Shown here one piece after another: positions 29,641 to 41,900 of a stretch of DNA of 64,000 bases. The DNA is from Plazaster borealis. Lineage: Eukaryota; Echinodermata; Asteroidea; Forcipulatida; Labidiasteridae. The notes below the pieces were generated by a model. The model saw only the letters and a program-made list of their open reading frames with translations. It searched no databases and was not told the DNA's origin. The stretch lies in the NCBI GenBank assembly GCA_021014325.1, contig CM037470.1, positions 3,995,647 to 4,059,646 of the forward strand, written 5' to 3'. The translations under genes were made by a program, and so were the position numbers. How positions within the stretch are numbered: the stretch's first letter is position 1; each line of letters starts with the position of its first letter.

Positions 29641-29947
29641 CCGGCACCTGAACGCCTGAAAACCACAGCGTAACTTGTTACCTTTTTTCAGATTAAACTT
29701 TTACTTTTTTGGTGCTGTTTTTGTGTTTTTTTGATGCAACAACACAATAAAAAAGACAAAGAATAATGCAACGTTGTTTAATTTGCGTCCCATTTAATTT
29801 TGTTTACCGTTGCAATATATTGAGGTTCTTATTTGTACTATTAATTAGTCTAATTTATATTGTATTATTATTTTTTATTATTTTTTATTTGATTTTTTTT
29901 TGACTGACTGACTGATTGATTGATTAATTTTTATGGGGGGGAGGGGA

Positions 29948-30022
29948 GGCACATATTGCACGAACACCTAAAACCCCCAGAACAAAAACAAAGAGGTGTT
30001 CCTGCACTATAATGCAGTGAGG
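29948..30022 (-). repeat. fragment of the AGGTGTTCGTGC hairpin family
   Basis: TTGCACGAACACCTAAAACC and AACAAAAACAAAGAGGTGTT are the reverse complement of motifs at 54590-54900. Confidence 0.6.
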
Positions 30023-30629
30023 CGTTATTAGCTGTTCCGACACAGTCGTGAGAATCGATGTTTTTTTGTCAGATATAATTGACAAAGAAATTCTTGCTTT
30101 CTCATGATTTACAGGCAATAAATAACTAACCGTGAAAACGTAAACGACCTGGTGAGCAAAGTATTCATGCGGTAATCAAAGTTTTTTTACGCTATGGTTC
30201 ACATTGTATTGAAATGTAAAAGCCACAAAACCCCTCAAGTATATCCCACACAATAAAGGTCAAGTAGGTTAGTTGAGAAACTCCCTTTGCAAACATTAAC
30301 AAAGGTTTTTTTGTAAACACATTGAAAACGACATGAAAGCTTAGAAAATGAAATTCCTGTGATAATATAATTATTTTGTTCACAATTTTCTTCCGATTTC
30401 ATCCCCTAAAAATCAGCAAAAGTCGATCAAACGAATTTCGTACGACTCCAAGTTTCCTTTATTAACTTGGTCGAGATAAACAATCAGCAAGGCAAACCTT
30501 ACTACAAATCAGCCCTGTACAACAGTTGTTGACAATTGACGATTTAATTTGTACACCAACAAATCATGTTTGGAAATGAGAAATGTAATTTATTTGCTTA
30601 GCAGTTTAATTTTCCGTGAATTTCTTTAT

Positions 30630-31015
30630 TTAAAAGGCATCGTACACGTTTGGTAATTGGAGCCTATTGTTTGTTTCAATCATATATAGTTGTAGATGTA
30701 CCATAAAACTAACCTGTGTAAATTTCATTTCAAAATGTGGTAGCGTTTTTGAGATATTGCCGAAAATCTGGAGCGGTTATGTCCTCGCAGGAAGAATAAT
30801 CTGCGTTGGAATACACACTTTGAGAAGCGTTACCGTAACCAATATTCAAAATGTTTTGGGGATAAGTGTGATATTTTTTCCATAACCGCAGTCCTTCGAA
30901 GTAAAAAGTCTCTTAAAATGCATTATAATATCCAAAGCTGCTGTACTTCTTACCAAGTAAGGTTTTTTTGCCATTAATGTTCAGAGTCATTACCAAACGT
31001 GTACGATGCCTTTAA
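30630..31015 (+). mobile_element. TTAA-flanked MITE, copy 4
   Basis: TTAAAAGGCATCGTACACG at the left; CGTGTACGATGCCTTTAA at the right. Interior is like 8450-8845. Confidence 0.8.
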
Positions 31016-31504
31016 GGGTTTCCTAAGATTCATCATTTATGTGAAAGTCAATCATCTCCAGAAAATTCGGAAAAAAAATACACGAAAATGGGAGCGCTGC
31101 CTCGAGGCTATGCCTATAAACGTGTACAAAAAATGCTGGACGGCACTTTCCGGCAGAGCTCCGTACTCCGGCGTCTACATCGGTAAAGTATAAAGGAAAT
31201 GTGGATTGCTAGTAAAAAAAGGGGGGAGTTGATGGCAGTGAGTCTGTGGAGGGAACCCACAAAAGTGTCTTGCACTGTATTCTGTAGATGACAAAGAAGA
31301 GAAGATGATGAAGAAATGACAGTTTTAGATGTGCGTGGTACCCACACGCAATCAGGTTGGAAATGAAACAAGAAGCTATGTCAAGTCAAGCCAAGTCAAG
31401 TCAAGCTCCTAGATTCCAAAATGACTAGGGACTTCACTTCGAACTCGGCACAATCGGCCAATCGCATGTTTAAGTATGCCATTGAACGAATTCATAATCT
31501 GTGT

Positions 31505-31677
31505 ATAGACCTTATGCACATGATGTCATTTCAGTAGGGCGCCCTCGCCTAGAGGTCAAAAGGAGGTGGTTCATTGGCCAGTCCTATGCGCCGCGCGTAC
31601 AAATCTGTGCGTTTCGATTGTTTCGTCATCGTTTCACCTCTAAGATGGCGTCAATGACGTCAATGCATAAGGTCTAT
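31505..31677. mobile_element. palindromic element with ATAGACCTTATGCA termini
   Basis: ATAGACCTTATGCACATGAT at the left and CAATGCATAAGGTCTAT at the right. The interior (GGTCAAAAGGAGG, CGTACAAATCTGTGCG) resembles pieces at 10335-10480 and 14690-14800. Confidence 0.7.
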
Positions 31678-31868
31678 TGCAAGGTTTAAGTATCCGTTCA
31701 GAAAAATATATCCCCAACGTGTTCGTAACGAAGTACTAACAATGTCAACCCCTTCGCCATATCGAAGCATTTAATGTGCATCGGTTTTGATTGCCTACAC
31801 GCAATGCCTTCATTGACCAGCTGAATATGATTAGTAGGATTTGAAACTTTGCATGGCGGAGGTATAAC

Positions 31869-31945
31869 TAAGAGAAGTTTGCGGTAACACCATGTGAATA
31901 TCTCCAAAAGAGATATTCACATGGTGTTACCGCAAACCTCTCTTA
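31869..31945. repeat. near-perfect hairpin, 36-bp arms and 5-base loop
   Basis: Left arm 31869-31904 and right arm 31910-31945 pair with a single mismatch around loop CAAAA. The tip is ATATCTC/GAGATAT. No relative elsewhere in the window. It ends 15 bp before a TTAA-type MITE. Confidence 0.9.
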
Positions 31946-31959
31946 GTGACTATGATTGC

Positions 31960-32308
31960 TTAAAGGCTCTGTACACTATTGGTAAGATCGAAAAACACAA
32001 ACGTTCACAGATTCACACATAACTTACATGATTTAAAGTAAGTAATGGTAGAAAGGGTTCCTTAAAATATTTCTGCCTAAATTGCTATCGTTTCTTAGAA
32101 ATGAGTAAAACAATAGTTTTTATCACGCGCGATAAAAACTCGATGTTTGAAAAAAAAAGAAAACACATAAGGTCTCTTTTCACTATTTTCTCGTGACCTC
32201 GATGACCAATTGAGCTCAAACTTTCACAGGTTTGTTAGTTCATGCGTATGTTGAATCACACAAAATGTGGACACTGAATTTGAGTTGTTACCAAAAGTGC
32301 ACCTTTAA
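31960..32308 (+). mobile_element. TTAA-flanked MITE, copy 5
   Basis: TTAA/AGGCTCTGTACAC to GTGCACCT/TTAA; interior CACTATTTTCTCGTGACC is shared with 20784-21146. Confidence 0.7.
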
Positions 32309-32529
32309 GAGAACCCCTTCATTGGATGTGTCAATTTTGGGGTCTAGAGTTTACCCTGGGGCTCCTTTTAAGATATTAAGACTATAGGTTAAACACCTTT
32401 GTATCAAATCAATTATTAAATTATTACAATATGGACAGATTTTTTGATGGGTAAGGGTCAGGGTTGGGTGTTAGGGTCAGGATGATTGTCAATGTTCGAC
32501 CAGGACTCGGTTAGAATCAGAGTAAGAGT

Positions 32530-32705
32530 CAGAAAATTTAAGTCGAGGGTCTGTGTTAGATCTAGGGTCATATGGTTTTCTGCTTCGATTTCAGGATAAG
32601 GTTCAAAAATCAGCTTAATGGTAGGGTCTTGTGAAAATTTAAGTCGAGGGTTTGTGTTAGATTAAGGGTCATATGGTTTTCTGCTTCGATTTCAGGGTCA
32701 GGTGC
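32530..32705 (+). repeat. imperfect tandem duplication, period about 100 bp
   Basis: TTTAAGTCGAGGG, AGGGTCATATGG and TTCTGCTTCGATTTCAGG each occur twice, spaced about 100 bp apart. Confidence 0.75.
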
Positions 32706-32764
32706 AGGGTCTAGATCATGTTATTAATAATCATATTGTGTACATAAAACCGGAAAAGCTTCTG

Positions 32765-33060
32765 GTTCGTCCAGAGGACAGGTATACCCATACAATTCTT
32801 TTTATACTTTTATGTGGTAGTTCCACATGCCTTTATGCTGAGTGAATGTGCCTTTGTTAACGCATTGGGCGTTTCTCGAATAAGCACCCATGCAATTCAT
32901 TATATACATTTGTGTGGTAGTTTTACATGGCTTTTATGGTGAGTAAATCTGCCTTTGTTAACACTTCGGGTATTTCTCGAATAAACTATGTGACCTTTAT
33001 TATGTGAGATATTTAAAAAAGAAATTGTGAGGGAAAAGTGTTTACATCTCACCACTATTA
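32765..33060 (+). repeat. low-copy repeat shared with 34380-34540
   Basis: Two internal units (TTTATGCTGAGTGAATGTGC, GGGCGTTTCTCGAATAA), then GTGAGGGAAAAGTGTTTACA; the same motifs recur at 34380-34540. No coding potential. Confidence 0.65.
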
Positions 33061-33925
33061 TTCACGTGAATTATCCAACTATGTCCACACAACATCAGCA
33101 CCTTTTTAGGGATTCGGAGCGAACCACTACTTATAGTTTGATCACTAAACTGGTACATAACCTATAGACACAAAGAATTTTTGAAAATGTGAGCCAAGGC
33201 CAAAAAAAAGGATTTCCTTCATACTTTTATATTTAACGGACCTTGGCCACGAACTAACAAAAATTGAAGAAAACAAAAAATAAGAAGAAAAAAAAACCTC
33301 TGTCGCTATGGCAAAAGCGGATTTGCCATTTCGGGATGGTTTTGCCCTTTTTTCGATTTTAGAATAGTCAAACTTGCCTATTTTCAAGGCCGCGTTACCA
33401 TTAAACAGCATATAGAACATTATTTTCTTTAAATGTTATGGATAAGTGGGTTCTTAGAGGCTGCATTGAATGTATACAAATAATCACCAGATGTATGGAT
33501 GGCTTATACCATTAGTTTCAAATAGGGGTGTTTTGGACTTTTTAAAAGATAAAAATATGTATCTTTTGACAGCTCATAACCCATATGGTAGTGCTCCGAT
33601 TTCAACATCGACCACATTATAGTTGAGATGAGACATTGGTCTTGTGAAAAATTAAAACATTTGCTCGGGGAAAATACTTTATTCTTTGCAGTGTTGCCAG
33701 GCATTTTCCCATTTTTTCGAAATTCACTTAGGCACATGGTGCCCCATCCGTATTATCTAAAGTTCTCGAGCGATTTTAATGAAACTTGCCACAAATGTTC
33801 ATTTCACCAAGTTCTACTAGGTAAACTAAAACAAATCAAAAACTAGGCCAAGAAAGGGCAATTTGGGGGTTGTTTTGCCCATTTTTGGTCAAAAAACATA
33901 TGTTTACCCCATAATGTCAGTTCCC

Positions 33926-34155
33926 CCCCACACAATACTATAAACGTTTGTAAACTTGTTAATTTTGACATAATCAATAACATAACATTGTATTTTATTA
34001 CTGGAGTCATTTTTTGGGTGCTATAATCTTTGGTATATCCCCCCACACAATACTATAAACGTTTGTAAACTTGTTAATTTTGACATAATCAATAACATAA
34101 CATTGTATTTTATTACTGGAGTCATTTTTTGGGTGCTATAATCTTTGGTTTATCA
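33926..34155 (+). repeat. nearly exact 115-bp tandem duplication
   Basis: ACACAATACTATAAACG starts at 33930 and 34045; the following bases are identical through TGGGTGCTATAATCTTTGGT, so the duplication is recent. Confidence 0.9.
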
Positions 34156-34828
34156 CATTTTGAGGGGAAAATGTGTATTTTTTGGTTTTTCCACTTAAAA
34201 AAGGAAATAACCGCCAACTTTTGCGCCGAAGGTTACAAAGATAAGGCCCGATTCTATAGTATTTCTCGGCACGTAAATTTTGAAGTAGAATGTTAAACAA
34301 ATCCATTGATAACACACTTGATGTATTTTGAAAACAAATTTCCGGTTGGGCAACATTATTTACCATACCAGCCTCAATCCATTCAGGCATACAATTCTTT
34401 ATATGCAATTCTGTGGTGCCTTTATGCTGAGTGAATGTGCCTTGTGGGCGTTTCTCGAATAACCTATGTGACTAACTAGGCCTATATGTGAGATATTACA
34501 AGTTTGTTTGTGAGGGAAAAGTGTTTACATCTTACCACATGTGAACTATCCAATTAAGTCGCCTAACAAGTGAAAAAGACAAGATTTTTCCATGTTGTGT
34601 ATACGAAACCTTAAATTGCGCTACCAGTACACCAGCAATGGCGACGCATTGCAACTAAAAAACATTAACTGAATCCTGAAAAGGACAAGAGTCGCCTGAG
34701 ACAAACGAAAATGCCAAAGGTCCAGTTATTTTTTAATCAAAAATAATAAAACAAGTATTGTTTACAAGTTAAGTTTGTTCTTTTCTCTCGGCGCCTATTA
34801 TGTTTGTTTTGAACTTGAATTACTTGCC

Positions 34829-35058
34829 TACACAGCAAAAACTGGGGTGTTAAAATTGACACCATTGGTGTTGTTGTCTCTTAGATAAAGAAGAGAGAAT
34901 CAAAATTAACTTCACATGGTGTTATAATAACACCATGTTATTGTTTTGGCAGAAATCAGTGCTATTTTAACACCCTGTTGTGTACATTTTGATTCTCTCT
35001 TCGGTATATGTGACAACACCCATGGTGTAAATTTTAACACCCCAGTTTTTTCAGTGTA
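34829..35058. mobile_element. palindromic MITE with CACAGCAAAAACTGG end, copy 2
   Basis: TACACAGCAAAAACTGGGGT to CCCAGTTTTTTCAGTGTA; interior AGAGAATCAAAATTAAC and TTTTGATTCTCTCTTC pair. Confidence 0.8.
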
Positions 35059-35121
35059 TCCCCATCCTTTGTAACGTCGCTAAACCAAGTCTCCTCCATC
35101 ACCCTGCTTTAAGAGCAGAAG

Positions 35122-35405
35122 GCCGATTCATAGCGCTGCTTTAACGGTAAGCATATTTTCGTGTTAACTATAATAGAAAAATTTGCTGAAGCGTAATCGT
35201 ATTTCACAGGTTAGCTAGAAAATTCAGGCTGCCAGCTTGCGCGTTCACCATGGATTTGCATTGTTATGTCATTCATTTTCACACAGTAAGCACCGGGAGG
35301 TTAGCTTGCCTTTTCATGCGCTTACGGTTAAACAGCGCTATGAAATGGAAACTCGCGCAGTAAGCCCAAAATCAGCCGTTAAGCAGCTGTGTATGAAATT
35401 GGGAA
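35122..35405 (-). mobile_element. MITE of the CCCAATTTCATAG family, full length
   Basis: GCCGATTCATAGCGCTGC through ATGGATTTGCATTG to GTATGAAATTGGGAAC. It ends about 440 bp upstream of the mucin-like start codon and so may border its promoter. Confidence 0.75.
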
Positions 35406-35845
35406 CCTGCGTTTACCGCCCGAGTTCGATTTAATACGGCCAACGTGATGATCAAACCGCTGTCGCAGCTACCGCATTACCGGCATCCTGAATGGCCAAT
35501 AATATCGCTCCCGCCCCTGTCAACAATACAGACCCGGACCATACACGTGATTTTGGTGCAGCGTTCGTCGTCAGTGTCCATCACAACCTAGACTTGACTC
35601 AAGTCCCAATCCCGTGCAATCGCCAGAAAACTATTGTTTTGTGATGGTCTGCATTCCGTGCATTATTGCGTTTAGAACACGGTTGAGAGATTTTGGGCGT
35701 TAAAAAGTACCGTGATTATCGATACATCTGCATACCCAAAGTCGACGTCAACCGCGGCGAGGTTGCAGGAAGTTAAAGTTTCGATTTTCGTTTTTAATAA
35801 AGATATTAATAGCAAGGTTGTTGCATGGAGGGAAAGGGAGTTAAA
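35406..35845 (+). promoter_or_regulatory. presumed promoter and 5' UTR of the mucin-like gene
   Basis: The only stretch of non-repeat DNA before the start codon. No clear TATA box or initiator is assigned. An out-of-frame upstream ATG (35712) opens a 60-codon ORF overlapping the start. The transcription start cannot be placed, and a distal 5' UTR exon is possible. Confidence 0.3.
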
Positions 35846-35924
35846 ATGGGACACCGTAAGGGAGCATACGTGCTCTTATTGGCAGTTACGTTAATTGCTC
35901 TTAGTCTTCAGTCAACAAGTGCAG
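35846..35924 (+). CDS. mucin-like exon 1 (signal peptide)
   Basis: ATG with AAA upstream; reads MGHRKGAYVLLLAVTLIALS then LQSTSA, a textbook signal peptide (basic n-region, Leu/Val core, small residues at the cleavage site). Donor G/GTAAGT, phase 1, compatible with every following mucin exon up to the SEA domain. Confidence 0.82.
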
Positions 35925-38900
35925 GTAAGTCATTCCTCAACTGTATCTTATCCACAGGCCCTTGAATTGGCAAAAAAAAAACCTTCAGTTAAATTTAAAA
36001 CAAAACGCAGCAGCACGCTACGCGTTCTCTACGCTCTTCACAATTTTATGCAATCTTCACTGGCTTCAAATAAACTTTAGAATCATTATACAAACTCATG
36101 ACTTTAACATCCGCTGGACTTTTATCTCATAATATCGGCCCTGGTAACTCCAGTCGAGCTAGCCTTCGTTCAGCAAGTCAACATCTTCTGACCAAACCAA
36201 GATCATGTTATCGCTCCTGGGGAGACAGCCCTCCCGGTATTGCTTCCCTCGTTTATGAACAGTCTTCCTTACAACATTCGCTCTTCATCCCTCATCTTTA
36301 TCAATACTTCCCTCAAACCTCACCTCGTGACAGTTTTGCCTAAACGACACAGTTTAATTTACATGGCTTTTTTTCTTCTGTAATTTCTACTTATTTATTG
36401 TCGCACATTAATCGCCTATTTAGGTGGAAATGTCGCGTTTGTACAAGTGATTATTTCATCGCTTAACCGAGTCTTTTAAAACTTCCCTTCCTCGTGATAG
36501 TTGCCCACAACATAACATTTTAATTTAAATGTCTAATTTTATTCAGTCTGCAAATTGTTTTTCTGTTGTCGCTCCTTATGCGCCCGCTTTTTTAGCTGGA
36601 TATGGTGCACTTTACAAGTGTTATATTATTATTTCATCGCTCAGCTGTTTCAAACATCCCTCTCTCAAAACCCATTTTTGATACAATTGCCTACAACGGC
36701 ACAGTTTAATTTAATTCAAATGTATTGGGTTTTTTTCCTGTGAATTGCTTTTCATTGTCGCGCCATAAGCGCCTACTTGGGTTGTTGCGCTTTACAAGTG
36801 TTATTATTGTTAATAAGAATTATACCAAATAACTAAATCTCTTTTATACAGCGCAGGGCTAGGGATAAGGAACCAACCCCCGCCGGTCTTGCAATTTAAA
36901 AAAAAGGTTAACATACCGGCCCGGTAAGTTACCAGACCCAAAAGTCCAATAACCCAGGGCCGCGAGAACACTTGCAAGATGTTGCTGGTTTCCCAAAGAC
37001 TAGTTGGCGAGCCTGGAGTGCGAAGCCATTGTGGCATGGGGTCCGGGGCCCGCTTAAGAGCCGCGGAAGCTTTTGTGTCTTAGATGCTCTGTAGTGCAAT
37101 CAGAGCCACTATTTTGCACGTAAATGTCCCTTTTTGGGCAGGATACTTTAGGCCCCTAATTTGCAAAATGATTACCCCACAATGTTTTTTTCACTGGGCC
37201 TAACCCTCAATTAAAGTGCAAGTTTGTTTGACTTTTTTTCAAAGGATGGCCGTTTTGATATAGGCCCACCCCCCCTAATAAATGTTAAAATCTGTGATAA
37301 AATGATGGTGCTGTCCAATTCAGTGACACTGCTAGCATACCTTCACTTTAAATCTAACATGAGGGGAGGCCTGAGGCAATTGCGAAGTAAATAAATAATG
37401 CAACGAAATAAGTTATGTTATTCAGTAGGCAAATTTTTTGGATTAAATATAGGATTTCCCGGTCATTTTTTGGCAAATAAGTGGCAAATTTAAACGTCTC
37501 GGTAATCTATTTCACACGATCCGATTGAAAGCTCCTCAGCATTATAGCGTAGGCCTATACAGTACGAAATTCGTAATTTCTTCCCTGATTAAATTAATTG
37601 GGCTGAGCTAATTAGCCAAAGTTACACGTTGGGGCGCTAATCTGATATAGCCAGGGATGTGTGGAACAGATTTATGAAATAAAAAATAAGACTATTTTCC
37701 AATTAAGATGGAACTCTTGGCTTTGTATTTGCCCATACCTCATGCGTGTCGCTGTTGCTGTTCGTCAAGTGACGGTCTTTGACGTAGTTCTAAATTTGGT
37801 AAATTTGGTGTTGGGCCCAAATTTGGTGCTCACTTCAGTCTGGTAGATGGGTATGTTAATGGTATGTTATGTAACACAGTATCAACATGCAGCTATTTTC
37901 GGTCCGTGAAAGTCCGTTGAATATGTTAAAGTGTCTCATTTTGAGGAGGATTTTTTGGAGGAAGATGATGCAGAATTGGATGAAGATGATGAAGGAAACA
38001 TCTAATGTCAATGTGTGTCATTCCAGAAGGTAATCAACGTCAACTGGCTGTACTCCTGACCTGTAGGTTGTAAACACACGTGGTTCAAACCATGGAGGTA
38101 GGACCTCCATGTTCAAACATGGAATCTATTCCTTCCTCCATTGTTTAAATCCTACCTCCATGGTTTAAACCACACACGACAGGCATGATTGATTGACAAT
38201 GACAGGTGTGCTTTATCTGTTTATGCATAGTATAGTGCATATTTAGCCCAGGTTGGACTCCTCCGTTGCATACAACGCGACGGAGATAGTAAGACTTTAG
38301 TTAATAAGAGTGCATGCCATGGCACAAAAAACCCTGAGATTTCATGATTTATGGGACATGACAGCTACCTAGTCTCATCAACCCCCTCCTATTTTGCTAA
38401 TTTTAGTACCAAAAATGAAAGATCAACAGAGCAAGAAAGAAGAGCTTCACAAAAATGTTTACTTTTTTGTACGGCTTAGTTCCGATAATTGTAACCTTCC
38501 ATCCTCCAAATGGTCGCAGACCGGAGGTTTACAAAGTTGTAATAGTGATTTAAACCACTCGACAGGCATGATTGACAGCGTGTGCTTTATGCATAGTGCA
38601 TATATGGGGTTTTTATGCAATAAATAAAACAAAGTAAAGAGTGCATGTCACAACAAAACTGGTAAATTCATGATTTATGGGACATGACTTCTGGTCTTAT
38701 CAACCCCCTCCTATTTTGTTGATTTTTTTAGCAAAAAAGAAAAATCATGAGCAAGAAGAGCTTCACAAAAATGTTTACTTTTTTGTTGAGTTTTCTCAAA
38801 AGAGTACTGTGTACTGGGCTAGTTAGTTCGGATAATTGTAACCCTCCATCCTCCCAATGGTCGCAGACTGGAGGGGTACAAATTAGTACGTGTAGTTAAG

Positions 38901-41900
38901 TACTTATAAAAATCAAATGTTGACATTTTTTTCAGACTAGTGACCAGATTTGCCCATTTTAAAAATCATGACACACATGAACACAGAGTTGATCTTGAAT
39001 ATGTAATGAATCAATTTAGAACAAAACATCATCAAGAAATTACGACCAGAAACTTGGTAAGTCAGAGACTGACAGAATTGCCCATGAACTGTAGTGGGTG
39101 TCAACATGTGTTTTTTAGCCTTGCACTTGCAAGATCTCAACCAATCAATGTAAACAAAACCGCTTGCCGACTTGTGGATTTGCACAATGGCAGGTTAATT
39201 ATGAGGGACAATTTCTACAGATTGAGCGTGCATTCTTAAATGCAGAAAAGGCTAAAATGTTTCGAAAAATGAGCAGTGCAATCTGCAGATTATGCAAATC
39301 CGTACACTCAATCCACTGCGCACATTGAGCATTCACTCGGACCTTACATATGCCAGATAATGTCCAAATGTTAAAATAACGTTGTTGGGTCCAGTAACTC
39401 GGACTATAGGTAGGACGTCAGTCTTCTCAGTGGCAGTGCAACGCAGACTGATCCATGTCCCACTGCTGGCTAGGTAGCCCGAGGCCTGGTGGTACTTGGT
39501 ACTAGGATGCCATTTTCTGTTGCACCATGGAGGTAGAAAATATGTAAATGAATGTACAAGGCACTTATTAAAATAAGGGTCAATATTCATCTTCGTTTGT
39601 CGTTCATTAAAAAACCCCAAAACAATCGGAAGATATGAGAATATTAACTTACAAAATGATTGGGGTTCTCTGAATGCTACACATACAATGTAGACTTGCT
39701 TTTGGGGAAGTTGGATTCATGGAACCCGAAACCAGTCATTTGATAATTTTTTCCAATTAGTTTTGTCTTGCTTTACATACACCATTTTAGTTATTATTTA
39801 GTTGTTGACTCCAGTCATTTTACCACAAGTGTACCACAGCTAGCTTGGTCATATGGTTGACTAGAGCGGGACTTGATTGTGCAACCTGGTATAATGTATG
39901 TAAAGCGCTATGGCTTCCCCCCATGTCGAGGGCTTTAGTGGTCATTGACTGGCAGATTGTATTGTTGATTATTACTTAGTGCCACACTCCACACACTGTG
40001 TGGACGTAGGTATACAGAAGAACATTACAAGCCAAAGCCAAAGCCAAAGCTGTTGTTTCTAATAGGGCCTATGTTTTTCTGTTCTTTGGGTCGAAAGTTT
40101 TACCAGTAGCTTTTGGTCCCAAACTAAGAAATTAGATTTGCAAACCATAGGTAATTTTAGCAATGTCATAAATTATTTGAACAAGTTGTTGTGCCTGAAC
40201 AAGTTTTCCTATGTCTCTCTCATGCTGGTGATTCTGGATGGTTGAAAAATCCTCAACCATTACACCACTAAGACATGCTGTGGTTAAGTTGTGATGCATG
40301 GTTACCAGAACCAGTATTCCAGTATTAGAGAAAAATTAAATTAGTTTTGCAACAAAATGCCCAACTTTGTAATCTTTTTAACTTTGTGACTCTTCAAGTA
40401 ACATATTTCAAAGTTTGTGTGTTGTAATCTCTTTTGTCTATCGTGTTTGTATTAATTTTATTATTTAGGCCCAGCCGCCCTATATTTTAATCCCCTCCCG
40501 TAATTGGAAATTTATTACATTTGGTTGGATATTTGATAATATATATATATTTTTTAAATAAATCGTTATTTACTTTTTGTTTAATCACTTTGTTTAATCC
40601 ATCACTGCTCCTCCCACTACAGAATCCATCACTGCTCCTCCCACTACAGAATCCATCACTGCTCCTCCCACTACAGATTCCACCAATGGAGCTACACCTA
40701 CAGATTCCCCCAATAGAAACGGTAATGTCTATTGTTTTATTACCTTATCTACTCCTTATTTGTTAACCTCTGGAAGAAAGAGTTATTTTATTGTTACTTT
40801 TTTTTCATCTTCAATCTTTATTTGCAGTGCAGTTTGTGATATTTACTGCCTGATAGGTTGACCAATGCTTATAACAGCAGCGATCTAATCAAATTATGCA
40901 ACCATAACAAGTTAATGTAGTGTCTGTTCCATAATCCCTCACTGAAACTTCAACTACATAATAGTCCTTCACTGAAAACAGCTATTCCAACTGCTAAAAA
41001 ATGTCATTCTGATTTGTTTCCATATTTTCTCTGCTAATAATTTTAAAACATAGAAATGTTTTGTCAAAGGTTTAAAAAATCATGCTGGAAGAATGATTTG
41101 GTTGAAGTTTCATAATCTGTTATCTAAAATATCAGAAACTATTGCAGCTTTTAAATACAAGGTGGTCAAGAAGATCAAGTCCAAAAAGCGATAAATGGGT
41201 GTCTGCTTTCTTTTGCATGTGATTTAATCTGCCTGAATTTAAGAAAACTTTGAGATGTAAACTTAACTGCTAGTTATTTGACCTCCATGTTTGATTTCTT
41301 AGATTTCTGTTTGTTTTACTTAATCTACTCTTAATTTCAGATTCTAGAAATGGTTTTCAAGAAACATTTTTTACATGTATTTGTACTGCAGTTGGCGGAA
41401 AAGTTGTTGTATCTTTCCAACTGCAGAATCAACAACTTTTCTGCCAACCACAGAATGAACCATTTCATTATCAACTCCAATTAATTATTTTTATCATTTT
41501 TCACCAAATAATAAAAAAATGGTTGAACAACAAAAAATTGACTAGAGCGGGACATGAACGTGCGACCTCCAGATTAACGTGCCGGCGCCGAAACAAATAT
41601 ATAAGGAGCGACTCCAGGTCGACCCAAATAAATGTTGGTTTCAGACAGGCGAACTTAACATAACATTTACATTAGGTTCGGCTCATGACAAGGTCGACGT
41701 CTGAAACCAAGACGCTCCAGAGTCGTTCCGAACGACTGCAACAGTCGATCTTTCGACTTCCAGCGTGCAGTAGCGTGTCCAGTGGCTCTTAACTGTTTCA
41801 AACGTCGAACCTTTCATGTACTTAAGTCAGTTATTAGGTTCGGCACGACTCTAGAGCGCCTGTCTGAAGCAGGTGTTAGTGTGGTGGTGGTGGTGGGGGG

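Noticed and set aside
38937..39036. extra mucin exon after the TTTTTTTCAG acceptor
   Set aside because: In the required phase the second codon is TAG.
41341..41391. extra mucin exon reading DSRNGFQETFFTCICT
   Set aside because: Good acceptor, but no credible donor and no Pro/Thr content or EGF pattern.
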